The notes under the pieces were generated by a model. That model was not told the DNA's origin and ran no database searches. It worked only from the letters and a program-made list of their open reading frames with translations. The translations under genes were made by a program, and so were the position numbers. Of a stretch of 64,000 nt of DNA, positions 54,796 to 62,810 are shown one piece after another; within the stretch, counting starts at the first letter, position 1; the number at the start of each line of letters is the position of its first letter. Where the stretch lies: positions 62,001 to 126,000 of the forward strand of contig NZ_LVCF01000007.1 of NCBI RefSeq assembly GCF_001594145.1. The letters run 5' to 3'. The stretch is from Branchiibius sp. NY16-3462-2. GTDB taxonomy: Bacteria > Actinomycetota > Actinomycetes > Actinomycetales > Dermatophilaceae.

Positions 54796-56460
54796 ATGAC
54801 CACCTACACCGAGCGTCCCTGGCTGTCCCGCTACGAAGCGGGACAGCCAGGGGACATCACCCCGGACTACGCCACCGGGTTGGACATCTTCCGGGCCGCT
54901 GTCGCGACCCAGCCGCAGATGGACGCCATCCGCTACTTCGACCAGTCGATCACGTTCGCCGAACTCGACGCTGCCAGTACGGCGTTCGCGGCCGCGCTGC
55001 TCGACCAGAACCTCCAGCGTGGAGACCGGGTGGGCCTGTACCTGCAGAACGACCCGGCCTTCGTCATCGCGCTGATCGGGACGTGGAAGGCCGGCTGCGC
55101 CGCCGTCGCCATCAACCCGATGAACAAACAACGGGAACTGTCCTACCTCCTGGGCGACTCCGGAGCCGTCGCCCTGGTGTGCCTGGACGATCTGTACGAC
55201 CAGGTCGCCAAGGAGGTGATCGGCGTACCGGACAGCACAGTCCGCGTCGTGATCACCTGCTCGGCACTGGACCATCAGAGCCGGAATGACGAACGGGTCC
55301 TGGGTGGCACGGTCAAGCACACGCCCGAGGGAACTCTGGACCTGGACTCGCTGGTCGAGCGGTACGCCGGACACGACGTACCCGATCCGGGTCTGAGCGC
55401 CGACGACCTGGCCGTGCTGACCTACACCTCCGGCACCACCGGTCAGCCCAAGGGTGCGATCAACACGCACGCGAATCTTGCGTTCAACGCCCAGACCTAT
55501 CGCGACTGGATCCACCTGAAGGCCGGCGAGCCGGTCATTGCCATCGCCCCGCTGTTCCACATCACCGGCCTGGTCGCCGGGGTGATGACCGCGTTGCTGC
55601 TGCCTGCTCCCCTGGTCTTGTTCCACCGGTTCGAGCCGGGGGTCGCGCTGGATGCGATCCGCGAGCACCAGCCGGTCTTCACGGTCGCCGCGATCACTGC
55701 GTTCCTCGCCTTGTCGAACGCACCGGGCGCGACCCCGGAGGACTTCGCCTCGCTGCGGACCCTCTACTCCGGTGGCGCACCGATCGCACCCGCGATGGCC
55801 GACCGGCTGGAGAAGATCTTCGGCGCCTACATCCACAACGTTTACGGCCTGACCGAGACGACGTCGCCCTCACACGCCGTACCCCTCGGGGTCCGGGCCC
55901 CCGTGGACCCGACCTCCGGTGCACTGTCGGTCGGCGTACCCGTCTACAACACCGTGGTGCGGGTGATCGACGACGAGGGCAACGAGGTCGCACCCGGTGA
56001 GGTCGGCGAGTTCGCGACCAGCGGCCCCCAGGTGGTGGCGGGGTACTGGCAGAAGCCGGAGGCAACCGCCAGCTCCTTGCCGGACGGCGAATTGCGCACG
56101 GGTGACGTGGGATTCATGAACGAGGACGGTTGGTACTTCGTCGTCGACCGCAAGAAGGACATGATCAATGCGGCCGGTTACAAGGTGTGGCCGCGGGAGG
56201 TCGAGGACGTGCTCTACACCCACCCCGCGGTCCGCGAGGCGGCAGTGGTCGGCGTCCCGGATGAGTACCGCGGCGAGACCGTGCGCGCGTTCGTGTCTCT
56301 CACGGACGGCGAGGAGGTCACACCTGAGGAGCTCGTGGAGTTCGCCAAGTCCCAGATGGCGGCCTACAAATATCCACGCGAGGTGCGGATCCTGGACGAA
56401 CTCCCCAAGACGGTGACGGGCAAGATTCTGCGACGGGAGTTGCGCGACACCAATGGCTGA
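54796..56460 (+). CDS. Acyl-CoA synthetase (AMP-forming)
   Basis: Activates a carboxylic acid to its CoA thioester through an acyl-adenylate. The 554-residue product has the P-loop-like LTYTSGTTGQPKGA (about 208-221), the A5 motif NVYGLTETTSPSH, the A7-A8 region LRTGDVGFMNEDGWYFVVDR and KKDMINAAGYKVWPREVEDV, and the catalytic Lys of PKTVTGKILRRELR. It starts four bases after the cyclase stop and overlaps the following APH gene by eight bases. The chain length cannot be predicted; a short or branched hydroxy or keto acid is suggested by the neighbours. Confidence 0.93.
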   Translation: MTTYTERPWLSRYEAGQPGDITPDYATGLDIFRAAVATQPQMDAIRYFDQSITFAELDAASTAFAAALLDQNLQRGDRVGLYLQNDPAFVIALIGTWKAGCAAVAINPMNKQRELSYLLGDSGAVALVCLDDLYDQVAKEVIGVPDSTVRVVITCSALDHQSRNDERVLGGTVKHTPEGTLDLDSLVERYAGHDVPDPGLSADDLAVLTYTSGTTGQPKGAINTHANLAFNAQTYRDWIHLKAGEPVIAIAPLFHITGLVAGVMTALLLPAPLVLFHRFEPGVALDAIREHQPVFTVAAITAFLALSNAPGATPEDFASLRTLYSGGAPIAPAMADRLEKIFGAYIHNVYGLTETTSPSHAVPLGVRAPVDPTSGALSVGVPVYNTVVRVIDDEGNEVAPGEVGEFATSGPQVVAGYWQKPEATASSLPDGELRTGDVGFMNEDGWYFVVDRKKDMINAAGYKVWPREVEDVLYTHPAVREAAVVGVPDEYRGETVRAFVSLTDGEEVTPEELVEFAKSQMAAYKYPREVRILDELPKTVTGKILRRELRDTNG

Positions 56461-57478
56461 TGCACTTGTTGACGTCGACACGCTGGGTCCGGCGCTGGTC
56501 ACCGCTACTGGTGACGAGCGCTGGGCGCAGCCGTCGCCCTCGTTGATCTCCGGCGGCAAATCCAACCTGACCTACCTGCTGACCAGTCCGGCCGGCGAAC
56601 TGGTCTTCCGGCGGCCACCGTCGGGGAACGTGCTGGCCACCGCGCACGACATGGGTCGGGAGGTGCGGGTGCAACGGGCACTCGCGCCGACGCCCATCCC
56701 GGTGCCCACCATCGTCCTGGACGATGAGGGCGACCTGCTCGGCTATCCGTTCTACGTGATGAATCGCGTTGCGGGACATGTGATCCGCGACCAACTGCCC
56801 GACGGTTACGCAACCACCGAAGCCGAGCGCCACCAGATGGGAATGGCGCTCATCGACACGCTCGCGGCTTTGCACGCGGTGGATTACCAGGCCGTGGGTC
56901 TGGACAACCACGGCCGGCCCGATGGTTACATGGAGCGCCAGCTGGCGCGGTGGGGCAAGCAGTGGGAAGCCACGCGTGCCAGCACCGACCACCCGGTGGA
57001 GGAACTGCGCGCCCTTCTGGCCGAAGCCCTTCCGCCGCAGAGCGATTCCACGATCGTGCACGGCGACTTCCGGCTGGACAACTGCGTCATGGACGCCACC
57101 GACCCGGGCCGGGTTGCTGCCGTCCTGGACTGGGAGATGTCCACGATCGGCGACCCGCTGAGTGACCTCGGACTGCTGCTGTTCTACTGGGTCGAGCCCG
57201 GTGACGGCCAGTCGGCGCTGACCCCGACCGTGGTCGACCAGCCCGGCTTCCCCACCCGCGCCGAACTACGCGACCGGTACGCCGAGGTGAGCGGTCGCGA
57301 TATCAGTCACCTGCCGTTCTATGAGGCGTTCGCCCACTTCAAGTCAGCGGCGATCGCCCAGGGCATCGACGTCCGGGTCAAAGCCGGCGTGATGGGCGGC
57401 CAGGACTTCGGGGACCTCTCCGAGACCGTGCGCATCGTCGCCGAACGCGGCCTTGATCGTTTGCGCAGCAACCAATGA
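56453..57478 (+). CDS. APH-type phosphotransferase (ACAD10/11 and LvaA-like kinase)
   Basis: A 341-residue kinase of the aminoglycoside-phosphotransferase fold. It has LISGGKSNLTYLLTSPAGEL (nucleotide loop), VLRRPPSGN-like FRRPPSGNVLATAHDMGREV, HGDFRLDNCVMD (catalytic loop with Asp) and LDWEMSTIGDPLSDLGLLL (metal-binding DWE). This subgroup is the kinase part of mammalian ACAD10/ACAD11 and of LvaA in Pseudomonas, which phosphorylates 4-hydroxyacyl-CoA. It overlaps the ACS gene and is followed 16 bases later by an ACAD gene of the matching type. Aminoglycoside resistance is not suggested by the context. Confidence 0.88.
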   Translation: MADALVDVDTLGPALVTATGDERWAQPSPSLISGGKSNLTYLLTSPAGELVFRRPPSGNVLATAHDMGREVRVQRALAPTPIPVPTIVLDDEGDLLGYPFYVMNRVAGHVIRDQLPDGYATTEAERHQMGMALIDTLAALHAVDYQAVGLDNHGRPDGYMERQLARWGKQWEATRASTDHPVEELRALLAEALPPQSDSTIVHGDFRLDNCVMDATDPGRVAAVLDWEMSTIGDPLSDLGLLLFYWVEPGDGQSALTPTVVDQPGFPTRAELRDRYAEVSGRDISHLPFYEAFAHFKSAAIAQGIDVRVKAGVMGGQDFGDLSETVRIVAERGLDRLRSNQ

Positions 57479-57494
57479 AACACAAGGAGTAGCA

Positions 57495-58718
57495 ATGGAT
57501 TTCGCGTTATCCCCGAAGGCACAGGAACTGTGCGATTCGATGTGGGAGTTCATGCGCGAGGACGTCATCCCGGCCGAGCCGGTCTATGACCAGTGGCGGG
57601 TCGATCACGGCCAGCACTCTCACCCGCCCGTCGTGGAGGAGTTGAAGAAGAAGGCCCGCGAGCGCGGCCTCTGGAATCTCTTCCTTCCCAGTGTCTCCGG
57701 CATCACCAACCTCGAGTACGCCTCCATCGCCGAGATCTCCGGCTGGTCGCCGGTCATCGCCCCTGAGGCGATCAACTGCCAGGCGCCGGACACCGGCAAC
57801 ATGGAGGTCCTGGAGCTCTTCGGCACCGATGAGCAGAAGAAGCAGTGGCTGGAGCCGTTGCTGGACGGCACGATCCGGTCGGCCTTCGCCATGACCGAGC
57901 CCGATGTGGCCAGTTCCGACGCGACCAACATCGAGACCTCGATCGTGCGCGACGGCGATGAATACGTCATCAACGGCCGCAAGTGGTGGATCTCCGGCGC
58001 CGCGGACGAGCGGTGCCAGATCTTCATCACCATGGGCAAGACCGACCCGTCAGCAGCAGCCCACCGCCAGCAGTCCATGGTGCTGGTCCCGCGCGACGCC
58101 CCCGGCCTGAACATCGTGCGGCACCTGCCGGTCTTCGGATACCAGGACCAGCACGGACATTCGCTGATCGAGTACAACGACGTCCGCGTCCCGGTCAGCA
58201 ACATCATCGCCGGTGAGGGCGAAGGTTTCGCCATCGCGCAGGCGCGCCTGGGTCCCGGCCGGATCCACCACGCGATGCGCGCGATCGGGATGGCCGAGCG
58301 GGCCCTGGCGCTCATGGTCGAGCGGGCCAAGAACCGCGTGGCCTTCGGCAAACCGCTGATCGAGCAGGGTGTCGTGCGCGAGTACATCGCCGACTCGCGG
58401 ATCGAGATCGATTCGGCGCGCCTGCTGGTCTACAAGTGCGCGTGGCTGATCGACCAGGGCGGCGCACGCAACGCCCGCAGCGAGGTGGCCCAGATCAAGG
58501 TTGCCGCGCCGGCAGTGGCCACGGCCGTGATCGACCGCGCCATCCAGGTCTTCGGTGGCGCCGGCGTCAGTGACGTGACGCCGCTGGCCTACTTCTACTC
58601 GTGGGCGCGGGTCCTGCAGATCGCCGACGGCCCGGACGCGGTGCACCGCGAAACGGTTGCCCGTCAGGAGATCCGCAAGGAGAGCCCGATCCCGGCCGCG
58701 ACGACGGTCACCCAGTAG
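57495..58718 (+). CDS. Acyl-CoA dehydrogenase, ACAD10/11 (LvaC)-like
   Basis: A 407-residue flavoprotein of the acyl-CoA dehydrogenase fold. It has AFAMTEPDVASSDATNIET (FAD loop), GRKWWISGAADERCQIFITM, ARLGPGRIHHAMRAIGMAER, and the C-terminal FGGAGVSDVTPLAYFYSWAR then LQIADGPDAVHRETVARQEI. The last segment and the Gly/Pro pattern are typical of the ACAD10/11 group, which with the APH kinase removes the phosphate from a 4-phosphoacyl-CoA rather than doing a simple desaturation. The ATG has AAGGAG six bases ahead (57484-57489). It is the last gene of the operon. Confidence 0.92.
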   Translation: MDFALSPKAQELCDSMWEFMREDVIPAEPVYDQWRVDHGQHSHPPVVEELKKKARERGLWNLFLPSVSGITNLEYASIAEISGWSPVIAPEAINCQAPDTGNMEVLELFGTDEQKKQWLEPLLDGTIRSAFAMTEPDVASSDATNIETSIVRDGDEYVINGRKWWISGAADERCQIFITMGKTDPSAAAHRQQSMVLVPRDAPGLNIVRHLPVFGYQDQHGHSLIEYNDVRVPVSNIIAGEGEGFAIAQARLGPGRIHHAMRAIGMAERALALMVERAKNRVAFGKPLIEQGVVREYIADSRIEIDSARLLVYKCAWLIDQGGARNARSEVAQIKVAAPAVATAVIDRAIQVFGGAGVSDVTPLAYFYSWARVLQIADGPDAVHRETVARQEIRKESPIPAATTVTQ

Positions 58719-58722
58719 CGCG

Positions 58723-59889
58723 TCAGGCGGCCAGTTCCGGCCAGCGGTACAACGCCGTACCCAAGAACTGCTGGCGACGCTGGGTGACCAGGTCCAACAG
58801 GGCGCGCTCCTCACGGAGCGTCTTCGCATCGGTGGCACCGCGCTCGATCCGAGCGCGGTGCATCGCCAGTTCGCTTGCAGCGTCCTGAAATTCGCGCATC
58901 TCACGTTCCGCACCGTGCGACTTGGCCCACGCCCGCGCGTACTGCCGCTCCCGCACGGAGCTGAGCATCCGCACCTCCGGCGTGGACAGCCAGCCCTGAT
59001 CGACGTACGGCGTGAGGTTGACTCTGATGGTGTGCGCCTCTGAGTGCCGCGCGGCAACGAGGATCGCTACGAAGCCGGCGAACAGCGGCACCTGCAGGAA
59101 GATGTAGAACGCCAGCCAGCCGCTCTCGGCCAGGACGGCACCGGCGTTCCAGAGGGCGTGCAGCCCGACCGCGCACAGCCAGCCGATCAACGGTGCGAAG
59201 ATGCGCGGACCCCACGTGCGGGCGGTCGCCGCGATCCCGATGCCGACCCCGGTGCAGATGGTGAACATCGGGTGCACGAACGGGCTCATGATCACCCGCA
59301 CGAAGAAAGTGTGGAACAACCCGGCGTCGCCCTGCTCGGCGTACCCGTTGGACAGGTAGATGACGTCCTCGATCATCGCGAACCCGGCCGCCGACAACCC
59401 GGCGTAAACGATGCCATCGACGATCCCGTCCAGCTCCCGCCGGGCAAACAGCCAGATCAGCAGCACGGGAGCGCCTTTCAGCGTCTCCTCCACGACCGGT
59501 GCCACGAAGACTGCCACAACGCTGTTGTCATCGCTGGTGGCGCCGAGCAGGTAGCCGCCGGCGTCGTTGAGGAAGGCGGCCCCCAGTGTCGCGACGCAGG
59601 CACCCCAGCTGAAGGCGAACAGCAGCAGGTGGATCGGTTCACGCTCGAGGCGGTCGACCCACAAGAAGGCGGGCACCACGATCCCCACGACCACCGCCGA
59701 CAGCACGATGCCCAAAGCGGTTGCCGTGGCGCCAGATTGGGCATTGATCAACGACAGGATGGTCACACCGCACGCACCGATGAGAACCGCGACCACCGAC
59801 CACAACAGGATCCGGCGGATGAGCACGTTGCGGCGCACCGATGCCGGCGGGCGCAGGACGTTCGCGAGGTGATGATCCACGGCCGCCAC
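58723..59889 (-). CDS. PrsW family intramembrane metalloprotease
   Basis: A 388-residue membrane protease; in Bacillus PrsW cuts an anti-sigma factor within the membrane. Motifs are EETLKG (VAPVVEETLKGAPVLL), the second Glu-Asp site (AGFAMIEDVIYLSNG), the His motif (SPFVHPMFTICTGVGIG), and the last His (AVGLHALWNAG). About eight membrane segments are followed by a cytoplasmic helical tail of about 95 residues with many Arg and Glu. It converges with the ACAD gene four bases away and diverges from orn over 23 bases. Confidence 0.93.
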   Translation of the reverse strand: MAAVDHHLANVLRPPASVRRNVLIRRILLWSVVAVLIGACGVTILSLINAQSGATATALGIVLSAVVVGIVVPAFLWVDRLEREPIHLLLFAFSWGACVATLGAAFLNDAGGYLLGATSDDNSVVAVFVAPVVEETLKGAPVLLIWLFARRELDGIVDGIVYAGLSAAGFAMIEDVIYLSNGYAEQGDAGLFHTFFVRVIMSPFVHPMFTICTGVGIGIAATARTWGPRIFAPLIGWLCAVGLHALWNAGAVLAESGWLAFYIFLQVPLFAGFVAILVAARHSEAHTIRVNLTPYVDQGWLSTPEVRMLSSVRERQYARAWAKSHGAEREMREFQDAASELAMHRARIERGATDAKTLREERALLDLVTQRRQQFLGTALYRWPELAA

Positions 59890-59912
59890 CTTAGGGGCCC
59901 TATCGTGGTGAT

Positions 59913-60581
59913 GTGCCCACTGACCGCGCCGCGACCGACCGGATCGTGTGGATCGACTGTGAGATGACCGGACTGGATCTGGCCGCGGACGCGTTGATCG
60001 AGATCGCGGTGCAGGTCACGGACTTCTACCTGGAACCGGTCGGCCCGGGTCTGGACATCGTGATCCGCCCTCCGGCGCAGGCACTGGCGCAGATGGGCGA
60101 ATTCGTCCGGGCCATGCACACCGACAGCGGCCTGCTGGACGAACTCGACGACGGCATCCCGCTGGCCGAGGCCGAGGAGCAGGTCATGGAGCATCTGCGG
60201 CAGTTCGCGCCGGAGCCGGGCAAGTGGCCGCTCGCCGGCAACACCATCGGCACCGACCGCGCCTTCCTGGTCCGCGATATGCCGCAGGTGACCCGACAGT
60301 TGCATTACCGGGTCATCGACGTCTCCTCGATCAAAGAGTTGTCACGTCGCTGGTACCCGCGCAGTTACTTCGCCGCGCCGACCAAACACGGCGGCCACCG
60401 TGCCCTGGCGGACATCACGGAGTCGATCGCCGAACTGCGGTACTACCGCGAAGCCGTGTTCGTGCCGCCTCCCGGACCGGACACCAACTCAGCGCGCGCG
60501 CTGGCCCAGCAGTTCGGCGTACCTGCGAGCGCCACAGAGCGGGACGGTGGTCAGGAGCACTCCGGCGGGCAGGTACGATAG
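59913..60581 (+). CDS. orn: Oligoribonuclease
   Basis: A DEDDh 3'-5' exoribonuclease that degrades di- to penta-ribonucleotides, including pGpG. The 222-residue product from the GTG at 59913 has the Exo I motif WIDCEMTGLD (Asp15, Glu17), Exo II NTIGTDRAFLVRDM, and Exo III KHGGHRALADITESIAELRYY. The C-terminus carries about 35 extra polar residues (FVPPPGPDTNSARALAQQFG and beyond) of no known role. It diverges from the PrsW gene. Confidence 0.96.
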   Translation: MPTDRAATDRIVWIDCEMTGLDLAADALIEIAVQVTDFYLEPVGPGLDIVIRPPAQALAQMGEFVRAMHTDSGLLDELDDGIPLAEAEEQVMEHLRQFAPEPGKWPLAGNTIGTDRAFLVRDMPQVTRQLHYRVIDVSSIKELSRRWYPRSYFAAPTKHGGHRALADITESIAELRYYREAVFVPPPGPDTNSARALAQQFGVPASATERDGGQEHSGGQVR

Positions 60582-60613
60582 TCCGCGCTGCCTGCTTCAC
60601 CGAGCAGGCACAT

Positions 60614-60687
60614 GGTGGGTGTAGCTCAGCTGGTAGAGCGTCGCGTTGTGGTCGCGGATGTCGCGGGTTCGAGCCCCGTCACTCACC
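60614..60687 (+). tRNA. tRNA-His (anticodon GTG)
   Basis: The acceptor stem GTGGGTG pairs with CACTCAC with one wobble, and the extra 5' G (60614) faces the C73 at 60687, as tRNA-His requires. The anticodon loop TTGTGGT carries GTG, and the T loop is GGTTCGAGCCC. CCA is encoded at 60688-60690. It is followed by a hairpin terminator. Confidence 0.95.
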
Positions 60688-60693
60688 CCAGCG

Positions 60694-60720
60694 GCGCCGC
60701 CCTCCTCTCGAGGGCGGCGC
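60694..60720. terminator. Hairpin terminator shared by tRNA-His and the P-type ATPase gene
   Basis: A perfect 10-bp stem GCGCCGCCCT / AGGGCGGCGC with a seven-base loop. It lies just after tRNA-His on the plus strand and five bases past the ATPase stop on the minus strand, so it can end both transcripts. Confidence 0.88.
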
Positions 60721-60724
60721 TTCG

Positions 60725-62773
60725 TCATCTCGCGGCGAGCCGGGCCGGGTCCAGGTCGATGCGACGCAGCAGTTGCGCGTTGAGCGCGACGACGACCGTC
60801 GAGACGGACATCAGGATGGCGCCGACGCTCATGGGCAGGATGAATCCGACGGGTGCCAGCACCCCGGCCGCCAACGGCACTGCGAGCAGGTTGTATCCCG
60901 CCGCCCACCAGAGGTTCTGCTGCATCTTGCGGTACGTCGCGTGCGAGAGTTCGATGACCGACAGCACCGAGCGCGGGTCGGACGAGGCGAGAATCACACC
61001 CGCGGACGCGATGGCGACATCGGTCCCGGCCCCGATCGCGATCCCGACGTCGGCCTGCGCCAGCGCGGGGGCATCGTTGACCCCGTCACCGACCATCGCC
61101 ACGGTGCGTCCCTCCTGCTGCAACTCGGCGACCCGGTGGGCCTTGTCCTCCGGGCGCACCTGCGCGTAGACCCGGTCGATGCCCAACTGGCTGCCGACGG
61201 AGTTCGCGACGGCGGCCGCGTCGCCGGTGATCATGACGACCCGAATCCCCCTCTTGTGCAGCGCATCCACGGCCTGCCGCGACTCCGGTCGGATCTCATC
61301 GGCCAGCTGCAGGGCGGCGATGACCTCACCGTCAGCCACGACGTGCAGGACGATCGCCCCGTCAGCGTGCCAGTCCCGCGCAACGGGCAACTCGTCCAGC
61401 CCACGGGCTTCGAGTAGGGCCGGTCCGCCGACCTCCACGACCCGCTCACTCACGTCGGCACGGACACCGGTGGCCGGCTCGGAGCTGAAGTTGCTGGCCT
61501 GCGGCACCGTCAGCTTGCGCTCTTGGGCGGTCCGCACGATGGCCTTCGCCAACGGATGCTCGCTGTCGGTCTCTGCGGCCGCGGCGAGTGCGAGAGCATC
61601 ATCAGCCGACCAGCCGGGGGCGGGTTCGACGGCGGTGACTGCGGGTTCACCCCTGGTCAGCGTGCCGGTCTTGTCGAACAGCACCGTGTCGACCGTCCGC
61701 ATGGTCTCCAGCGCGAGGCGGTCCTTGATCAGAACGCCCGCGCGGGCGGCCCGCTCCGTGGCGATGGACACCACCAGGGGGATCGCCAGGCCCAGGGCGT
61801 GCGGACAGGCGATGACCAGCACCGTGATCGTGCGCACGACCGCCTCGTCGGGGTGGCCCAGCACGGTCCACACGATGGCTGTGATCACACCTGCGCCCAC
61901 CGCATACCAGAACAACCAGCCCGCGGCCCGGTCCGCGAGGCGCTGGGCGCGGGATGAGGACGCCTGTGCGTCCGCGACCAGTTGCTGGATACCGGCCAAC
62001 GCGGTGTCGCTGCCGGTTGCGGTGACCCGCACCCGAAGGCCCGAATCGGTCGCCACGGTCCCGGCCACGACCCGGTCGCCCACCGATCGGCGTACGGCGG
62101 CCGACTCCCCCGTGACCATCGATTCGTCCACGTGGGCCGAGCCATCGACAACCTGCCCGTCAGCGGGGACCGACGCACCCGGCCGCACCACGACGACGTC
62201 ACCGACCTGCAGCTCGGCCGGGGCGACGTTGACGATGTGGTCGCCCTCGACCTTCTCTGCCTCGTCCGGTAGCAGCGCGGCCAGGGAATCCAGAGCGGAG
62301 CTGGTCTGGGCCAGGGAACGCATCTCGATCCAGTGGCCCAGCAGCATGATCACGACCAGGAGCGCCAGCTCCCACCAGAAGTCCAGGTCGTGGCTGAGCA
62401 GGTGCAGCGTGGATCCCCACGAGGAGACCAGCGCCATCGTGAGCGCCAGGGAGATGAGCAGCATCATCCCCGGCTTGCGGGAGCGGATCTCCCCCAGCGC
62501 GCCGGTCAGGAACGGCCGGCCACCCCAGAAATACATGACCGTGCCCAGGACCGGTGAGACCCAGCGAATCCACGCGGCATCCGGCAACGAATAGCCCAGC
62601 AGATCGGCAAACATGTTGCTGCACAGGACAGTTGGGATCGCCAGCAGCACCATGATCCAGAAGAGCCGTCGGAACATCGCGACGTGATCGCCGTGCCCGC
62701 CATGACCCATGTGGTCCATATGGTCCATATCGCCAGCGTGGTGGCCGGAGTGCGTGTGCTCGTCCGTGTCCAT
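60725..62773 (-). CDS. copB: Copper-exporting P1B-type ATPase (CPH class, CopB-like)
   Basis: A membrane heavy-metal pump. From the ATG at 62773 the product has 682 residues. The N-terminus is a His/Met/Asp-rich metal-binding region (HSGHHAGDMDHMDHMGHGGH), with no CxxC heavy-metal domain. Membrane segments follow, then the transport motif Cys323-Pro-His325 (VIACPHALGLA), the phosphorylated D367 in DKTGTLT, GVNDAPALAQADVG, and the P1B tail. CPH marks the P1B-3 group (Cu(II)/Ag(I) or Cu(I) export, CopB-like) rather than the CPC group. An upstream GTG at 62782 lies before the predicted transcription start. A CsoR-type operator lies immediately upstream. Confidence 0.94.
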   Translation of the reverse strand: MDTDEHTHSGHHAGDMDHMDHMGHGGHGDHVAMFRRLFWIMVLLAIPTVLCSNMFADLLGYSLPDAAWIRWVSPVLGTVMYFWGGRPFLTGALGEIRSRKPGMMLLISLALTMALVSSWGSTLHLLSHDLDFWWELALLVVIMLLGHWIEMRSLAQTSSALDSLAALLPDEAEKVEGDHIVNVAPAELQVGDVVVVRPGASVPADGQVVDGSAHVDESMVTGESAAVRRSVGDRVVAGTVATDSGLRVRVTATGSDTALAGIQQLVADAQASSSRAQRLADRAAGWLFWYAVGAGVITAIVWTVLGHPDEAVVRTITVLVIACPHALGLAIPLVVSIATERAARAGVLIKDRLALETMRTVDTVLFDKTGTLTRGEPAVTAVEPAPGWSADDALALAAAAETDSEHPLAKAIVRTAQERKLTVPQASNFSSEPATGVRADVSERVVEVGGPALLEARGLDELPVARDWHADGAIVLHVVADGEVIAALQLADEIRPESRQAVDALHKRGIRVVMITGDAAAVANSVGSQLGIDRVYAQVRPEDKAHRVAELQQEGRTVAMVGDGVNDAPALAQADVGIAIGAGTDVAIASAGVILASSDPRSVLSVIELSHATYRKMQQNLWWAAGYNLLAVPLAAGVLAPVGFILPMSVGAILMSVSTVVVALNAQLLRRIDLDPARLAAR

Positions 62774-62782
62774 ACCGTCCAC

Positions 62783-62810
62783 GTTATACCCCCTAGGGGT
62801 ATTGAGTCAG
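62783..62810 (-). promoter_or_regulatory. Promoter of the copper ATPase with embedded CsoR-type operator
   Basis: On the minus strand the -35-like CTGACT (62805-62810) is followed after 16 bases by the -10 TATAAC (62783-62788). The spacer and the edge of the -10 hold the palindrome ATACCCCCTAGGGGTAT (62786-62802, plus strand), with perfect seven-base arms ATACCCC/GGGGTAT. This is the copper-sensing CsoR type of operator. Transcription would start near 62776, three bases before the ATG, giving a leaderless or nearly leaderless mRNA. The -35 overlaps the end of the YihY gene. Confidence 0.82.

Noticed and set aside
53689..55836. A 715-codon open frame antisense to the cyclase and ACS genes
   Set aside because: The plus-strand proteins have clear family motifs and good ribosome-binding sites; the antisense product has none.
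56453..57478. Aminoglycoside resistance kinase
   Set aside because: The fold is shared, but the operon context with ACS and an ACAD10/11-like protein and the sequence subtype point to acyl-CoA metabolism.
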